64,000 nucleotides of DNA, from positions 1 through 64,000 of the forward strand of contig NZ_BTTW01000009.1 in assembly GCF_036245865.1 (NCBI RefSeq), in the 5' to 3' direction. Shown here piece by piece: positions 60,989 to 64,000 of the stretch. Made by a program: the position numbers and the translations under genes. The notes under the pieces were generated by a model, which had not been told where the DNA came from, did no database searches, and saw only the letters and a program-made list of their open reading frames with translations. Source of the DNA: Corallococcus caeni (GTDB taxonomy: Bacteria; Myxococcota; Myxococcia; Myxococcales; Myxococcaceae). Position 1 is the stretch's first letter. Every line of letters begins with the position of its first letter.

Positions 60989-62092
60989 TTATCCCGGTTT
61001 TGGCGCCGCGCCACGCGCCGCCAGCTCGCGCTCCACGTACAGGCGCAGGATGTGCATGAAGTCCTGCGCGTTCGTCACCACGCCGAAGGCCTGGTGCGTG
61101 CCCCGGTCCTTCAGCTTGCTCACCACGAACTCGGACGAGTCCACGCAGATGGTGGGCAGCTCGCGCAGGCTTCCGTCCTTCTCCGTCACGAACGCCGGCA
61201 GCATGTTCCCCGTCGCGATGGCGTGCAGCGCCGTGGCGATGAGCACCGCCATCGTCGCCTTCACCGCGTGCCTGCGCATCGCGTCCTGCGCCGCCAGGTT
61301 GTCCGTCACCACGTCCGGCAACGGCCCGTCATCCCGGATGGACCCCGTCAGCACGAACGGCACCCCGTGCTTCACGCACGCGTGCATGATGCCGTTGGTG
61401 ATGACGCCCGCCTCCACCGCCTTCGCGATAGAGCCCGCCTGCCGCACCCGGTTGATGGCGCGCATGTGCAGCCCGTGCCCACCCGACGTCGCCTCGCCCG
61501 CGCCGCTCATCCCCAGCGTCGTGCCGTAGATGGACGCCTCGATGTCGTGCACCGCCACCGCGTTGCCCGCGAGCAGCGCCCCCACGAAGCCGTTCTCCAC
61601 GAACCACGTCATGTCCGCTCGCGCCCGCGAGTGCACCAGCGCCGGCCCCGTCACCCAGATGGGATAGCCGCCCCGCTCGCGCTCCTCCACCAGCAGCCGC
61701 GCCATGTGCGCGTAGTCGATGGGCTTCTCGCGCGACACCTCGCTCGTCATGAACTTGAACTCGCCCTCCCCGCCCTCCGCCAAGTAGGCCATGTTCACGT
61801 AGACGCCTTCACTGCCGTCCTCCGCCTTCCCCACCACCACCCGCTCCCCCGCGCGCACCCGCCGGCCCTCGCGCACCCAGAGCTCCCCCTGCGCGTCCAG
61901 CACCAGCGCGCCGTCCATGCGCGGCTCGCGCGGCATCCGCCACCGCCCCTCCACCCGCACGTACGTGGGCAGGTTCGTCGTCGTGAAGAAGCCCTCCGGC
62001 AGCACGCCGTCCGCTGGCGCCGGGGTGAAGCGCGCGTCCGGGTAGCTGGCGAACCGCGCCGCCGTGAAGTCGGGATGAGCAATGGTCGTCAC
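60989..62092 (-). CDS. TIGR00300-family protein (LOR/SDH conserved-region; ornithine cyclodeaminase-like)
   Basis: 367 residues from a GTG at 62092; an ATG at 62146 has no useful spacing. LPEGFFTTTNLPTYVRVEGRW is the N-terminal LOR/SDH conserved region. The C-terminal Rossmann domain contains GNAVAVHDIEASIYGTTLG and THQAFGVVTNAQ. The family was named for a region shared with lysine-oxoglutarate reductase/saccharopine dehydrogenase; related proteins are reported to act as ornithine cyclodeaminases in archaea and cyanobacteria. No direct residue test is possible here. Cytosolic. Confidence 0.8.
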   Translation of the reverse strand: MTTIAHPDFTAARFASYPDARFTPAPADGVLPEGFFTTTNLPTYVRVEGRWRMPREPRMDGALVLDAQGELWVREGRRVRAGERVVVGKAEDGSEGVYVNMAYLAEGGEGEFKFMTSEVSREKPIDYAHMARLLVEERERGGYPIWVTGPALVHSRARADMTWFVENGFVGALLAGNAVAVHDIEASIYGTTLGMSGAGEATSGGHGLHMRAINRVRQAGSIAKAVEAGVITNGIMHACVKHGVPFVLTGSIRDDGPLPDVVTDNLAAQDAMRRHAVKATMAVLIATALHAIATGNMLPAFVTEKDGSLRELPTICVDSSEFVVSKLKDRGTHQAFGVVTNAQDFMHILRLYVERELAARGAAPKPG

Positions 62093-62297
62093 CCCGCCAC
62101 CATGCGCGGGCCCTCCCACCCGTTCAAGCGTGGCGCATGCCGCCATCCCCTCGGAATGTTTCCCCTTTCATAAGGCCCACCCACCTGGACGCACCCCGTC
62201 AAGCGCACGCCCCGCAACCACCGCGCGAATCCCGGGTTCATTTCCTCAAGAACGACGCGCTGGCACCAACGCCCGCGCACCTGGAGGAGGACACACC

Positions 62298-62612
62298 ATG
62301 AAGCGCAACGGACTGGGGATGCTCGCGGCGGTGCTGGGCCTGACGGTGGCGCTGCCGGCCGTGGCCGCGGAGGCCGACAAGCGGCAGGTGAACCAGCAGC
62401 AGCGCATCAAGCAGGGCGTGAAGAGCGGCGAGCTCACGGGCCGCGAGGCCGCGCGCCTGGAGCGCCAGCACCGCGCCGTCCAGCGCGAAATCCGCCAGGA
62501 CCGCCGGGACGACGGCCACCTGGACGCCGCCGAGCGCGCCCGCATCGACGCGAAGCAGGACGCCCTCAGCCGCCGCATCGCCCACCAGAAGCACGACGGC
62601 CAGAGCCGCTAG
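62298..62612 (+). CDS. Small secreted helical protein
   Basis: 104 residues with GAGGAGG eight bases before the ATG. A signal peptide ends at AVAAE. The rest is a single charged helical region with regular heptad-like spacing (QQQRIKQGVKSGELTGREAARLERQHRAVQREIRQDRRDD). This resembles small periplasmic proteins such as Spy/CpxP by composition only. No Cys. Function unknown. Confidence 0.72.
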   Translation: MKRNGLGMLAAVLGLTVALPAVAAEADKRQVNQQQRIKQGVKSGELTGREAARLERQHRAVQREIRQDRRDDGHLDAAERARIDAKQDALSRRIAHQKHDGQSR

Positions 62613-62851
62613 CTCCCCGGGAATTGCGCACCGCGACAGGGCCTCCCCGGGCGGCCCACCGGGGTCCTGTCGCCGGTGCGCAGCTGTTTCAGGGGCCGGA
62701 TTCCGCTCCGGGTGCGCTTCGTGCACGCCATGTGCGTGCCTGGGGTGAAAAGCAGGTGGGGGACGCAACCCGGGTTCTTGAATGCCGAGAATGGAAACAA
62801 TCGCAGCCGGTGACCGAGGTCGGGTCACTGCTCCCCTTCCCGGAGCCCCCC

Positions 62852-63556
62852 ATGAGCTACCGCATCCAATCTGGTGACACCCTCTCTGGTCTGGCCAAGC
62901 GCTACGGCACCTCCGTGGACGCGCTGATGAAGGCCAATCCGCAGGTCACCAACAAGGACCTCATCTACACGGGCAACACGCTGAACATCCCCGGCTCGCG
63001 CGACAGCTTCGAGCCCGGCACCCAGGGCCAGGGCGTGCGCGGCGGCGGCTCCGGCGGCTCCAGCGGCGCCGGCAACGTGACGGCGCCTCCGGGCGGCGCG
63101 GGCCCGGGCACGCGGGGCCCCGGTGGCAGCCCGTTCGACATCGCGATGTCGCACATGGGCAAGAACGCCGGCTCGCTGAAGCTGGAGACCAGCGGCGTGG
63201 GCGCGGACATGGAGGACTGGGTCCCCAACAACGTCAACTGCGCCAACTTCGTCTCCGCGTGCCTGGAGCAGGCCGGGCAGATCAAGGACAGCCAGCACAG
63301 CGCGTCCGTGATGACGCTCCAGGGGAACCTGGACCGCGACCCGAACTTCAAGCGCGTGGACCTGAAGGACGCGAAGCCCGGCGACGTCGTCTCCATGAGG
63401 GTGGGCAGCGGCCAGCACGTGGTGATGTTCGCGGGCTGGAAGGACGGCAAGCCCCAGTTCATCGGCTCCAACAACGTGAACTCGGACGGCTCGCAGCGCA
63501 TCAGCCTCACGTCGATGAACTACCCCATCATGTCCGTGCACCAGTACCAGGGCTGA
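62852..63556 (+). CDS. LysM-domain CHAP/NlpC-like peptidoglycan protein
   Basis: 234 residues from the ATG at 62852. It starts directly with a LysM domain (YRIQSGDTLSGLAKRYG, ANPQVTNKDLIYTGNTLNIP). A Gly/Ser/Pro-rich linker follows, then a papain-like amidase domain with the candidate nucleophile in NVNCANFVSACLEQ and the His in SGQHVVMFAGW. It would cut peptidoglycan stem peptides or cross-bridges. No signal peptide is visible; an extended frame to 62624 adds only shadow-like residues. Export might use another route or occur on lysis. Confidence 0.82.
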   Translation: MSYRIQSGDTLSGLAKRYGTSVDALMKANPQVTNKDLIYTGNTLNIPGSRDSFEPGTQGQGVRGGGSGGSSGAGNVTAPPGGAGPGTRGPGGSPFDIAMSHMGKNAGSLKLETSGVGADMEDWVPNNVNCANFVSACLEQAGQIKDSQHSASVMTLQGNLDRDPNFKRVDLKDAKPGDVVSMRVGSGQHVVMFAGWKDGKPQFIGSNNVNSDGSQRISLTSMNYPIMSVHQYQG

Positions 63557-63583
63557 ACAACCCCTGGAGCCGTGGTCCCCGGT

Positions 63584-63629
63584 GGGGCCTTCGCCTTCCG
63601 CGCCCTGGCGCCTGGAAGGGGGAGGCCCC
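63584..63629 (+). terminator. Long imperfect hairpin after the LysM gene
   Basis: Three stacked stems are visible: GGGGCCT / AGGCCCC (63584-63590 / 63623-63629), CCTTCC / GGAAGG (63594-63599 / 63614-63619) and GCGCC / GGCGC (63600-63604 / 63607-63611). It lies 28 bp past the stop, followed by ATCCGCTTTTCC. Confidence 0.65.
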
Positions 63630-63798
63630 ATCCGCTTTTCCAGGGATGGGCCCCGGGTCCGGAGCGCCCGCCTGCCCTCGCGGGCACCCGGACTGGCGCC
63701 GGCCGCACATTGCACGTGGCCTAGCGTCCAGGGTTGGACGTTCCCTGGACACGGGGTCTTTGCGGCCGTGGCAAGACGGAGGGAGTCTTCCCACAGCC

Positions 63799-64000
63799 AT
63801 GCGAAGCCTCATCCTCCTCGTGGAAGACCATGTCGACAGCCGTGAGATGCTGGAGGAGTTCCTCACGCTGGAAGGATTCGCCGTGGAGGTCGCCGGCAAC
63901 GGCCTGCACGCCTGGGAGCGCCTCCGGCGCGGCCCCACGCCGGACGTGATGCTGCTGGACCTGATGATGCCGGTGATGAGCGGCTGGGAGCTGATGGAGC
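63799..64000 (+). CDS. Response regulator receiver (truncated by window end)
   Basis: The first 67 codons only. LILLVEDHVDSREMLEEFL gives the acidic pocket (Glu-Asp) of a receiver domain, and the phospho-accepting Asp sits in VMLLDLMMPVMSGWEL. The rest, including any output domain, lies past the window end. Short single-domain receivers are also common in myxobacteria, so the class cannot be told. Confidence 0.85.
   Translation, partial: MRSLILLVEDHVDSREMLEEFLTLEGFAVEVAGNGLHAWERLRRGPTPDVMLLDLMMPVMSGWELME

Overview
The window is high-GC, gene-dense DNA that reads as a myxobacterial chromosome segment, most likely from the Myxococcus/Corallococcus group. The basis is the G/C-ending codon use, the many lipoproteins, an AgmX/PglI-type C-terminal protein, a LA_2272-type surface-repeat protein, PEGA-domain fusions and a cluster for inositol and sphingo-type lipids. 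About 62 protein-coding genes can be supported, plus one tRNA-like gene, a truncated toxin gene, several hairpin terminators, two strong palindromic operators and a pair of palindromic intergenic repeats. No insertion sequence, CRISPR array, rRNA or prophage was seen.

Layout. 1-13.7 kb: two surface lipoproteins, a HIT hydrolase, a TonB-dependent receptor carrying TPR and PEGA domains at its N-terminus, a GNAT acetyltransferase, an MFS exporter, an FKBP lipoprotein, NudC, QueE, small membrane proteins and a GIY-YIG protein. 13.7-19.6 kb: a CBS-domain protein, an alpha/beta hydrolase, two periplasmic parvulin-type chaperones (one SurA-like) followed by overlapping pdxA, a 2Fe-2S ferredoxin-like protein convergent with and overlapping pdxA, and an ArsR regulator/AHSA1 pair with a palindromic operator. 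19.6-32.2 kb: an AgmX/PglI protein, a Phd/YefM antitoxin with an inverted RelE remnant beneath its 3' end, two aldo/keto reductases, a ribosome-hibernation factor, an S41 protease, a zinc alcohol dehydrogenase, a DUF2807 lipoprotein, a surface-repeat protein and a PNPOx-like protein.

32.2-44.1 kb is the most coherent functional block. Five co-directional genes, four of them overlapping, encode myo-inositol-3-phosphate synthase, an Aur1-like PAP2 membrane enzyme, a CDP-alcohol phosphatidyltransferase fused to a GtrA domain, a secreted protein of possible AttH/CrtC-like lipocalin type, and a C-x5-R phosphatase. A convergent histidine-rich fatty-acid hydroxylase and two divergent MMPL/RND lipid-exporter paralogues follow. 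Together they look like a pathway from glucose-6-phosphate to phosphatidylinositol and an inositol-phosphoryl sphingolipid, with tailoring and export.

44.1-64 kb: low-complexity secreted proteins, a 70-residue orphan peptide gene, GlgX, a methyltransferase, an odd tRNA(CAA)-like gene, a slipin/SPFH protein, a two-gene Septu-like defence module (AAA ATPase plus HNH nuclease) with less GC-biased codon use than its neighbours, a VIT/VWA protein, an acyl-CoA dehydrogenase, a propeller protein, a TIGR00300-family protein, a LysM-peptidase and the start of a response regulator cut by the window end.

Start codons were chosen from Shine-Dalgarno spacing, signal peptides and family length. All family assignments come from reading motifs by eye, without database searches.
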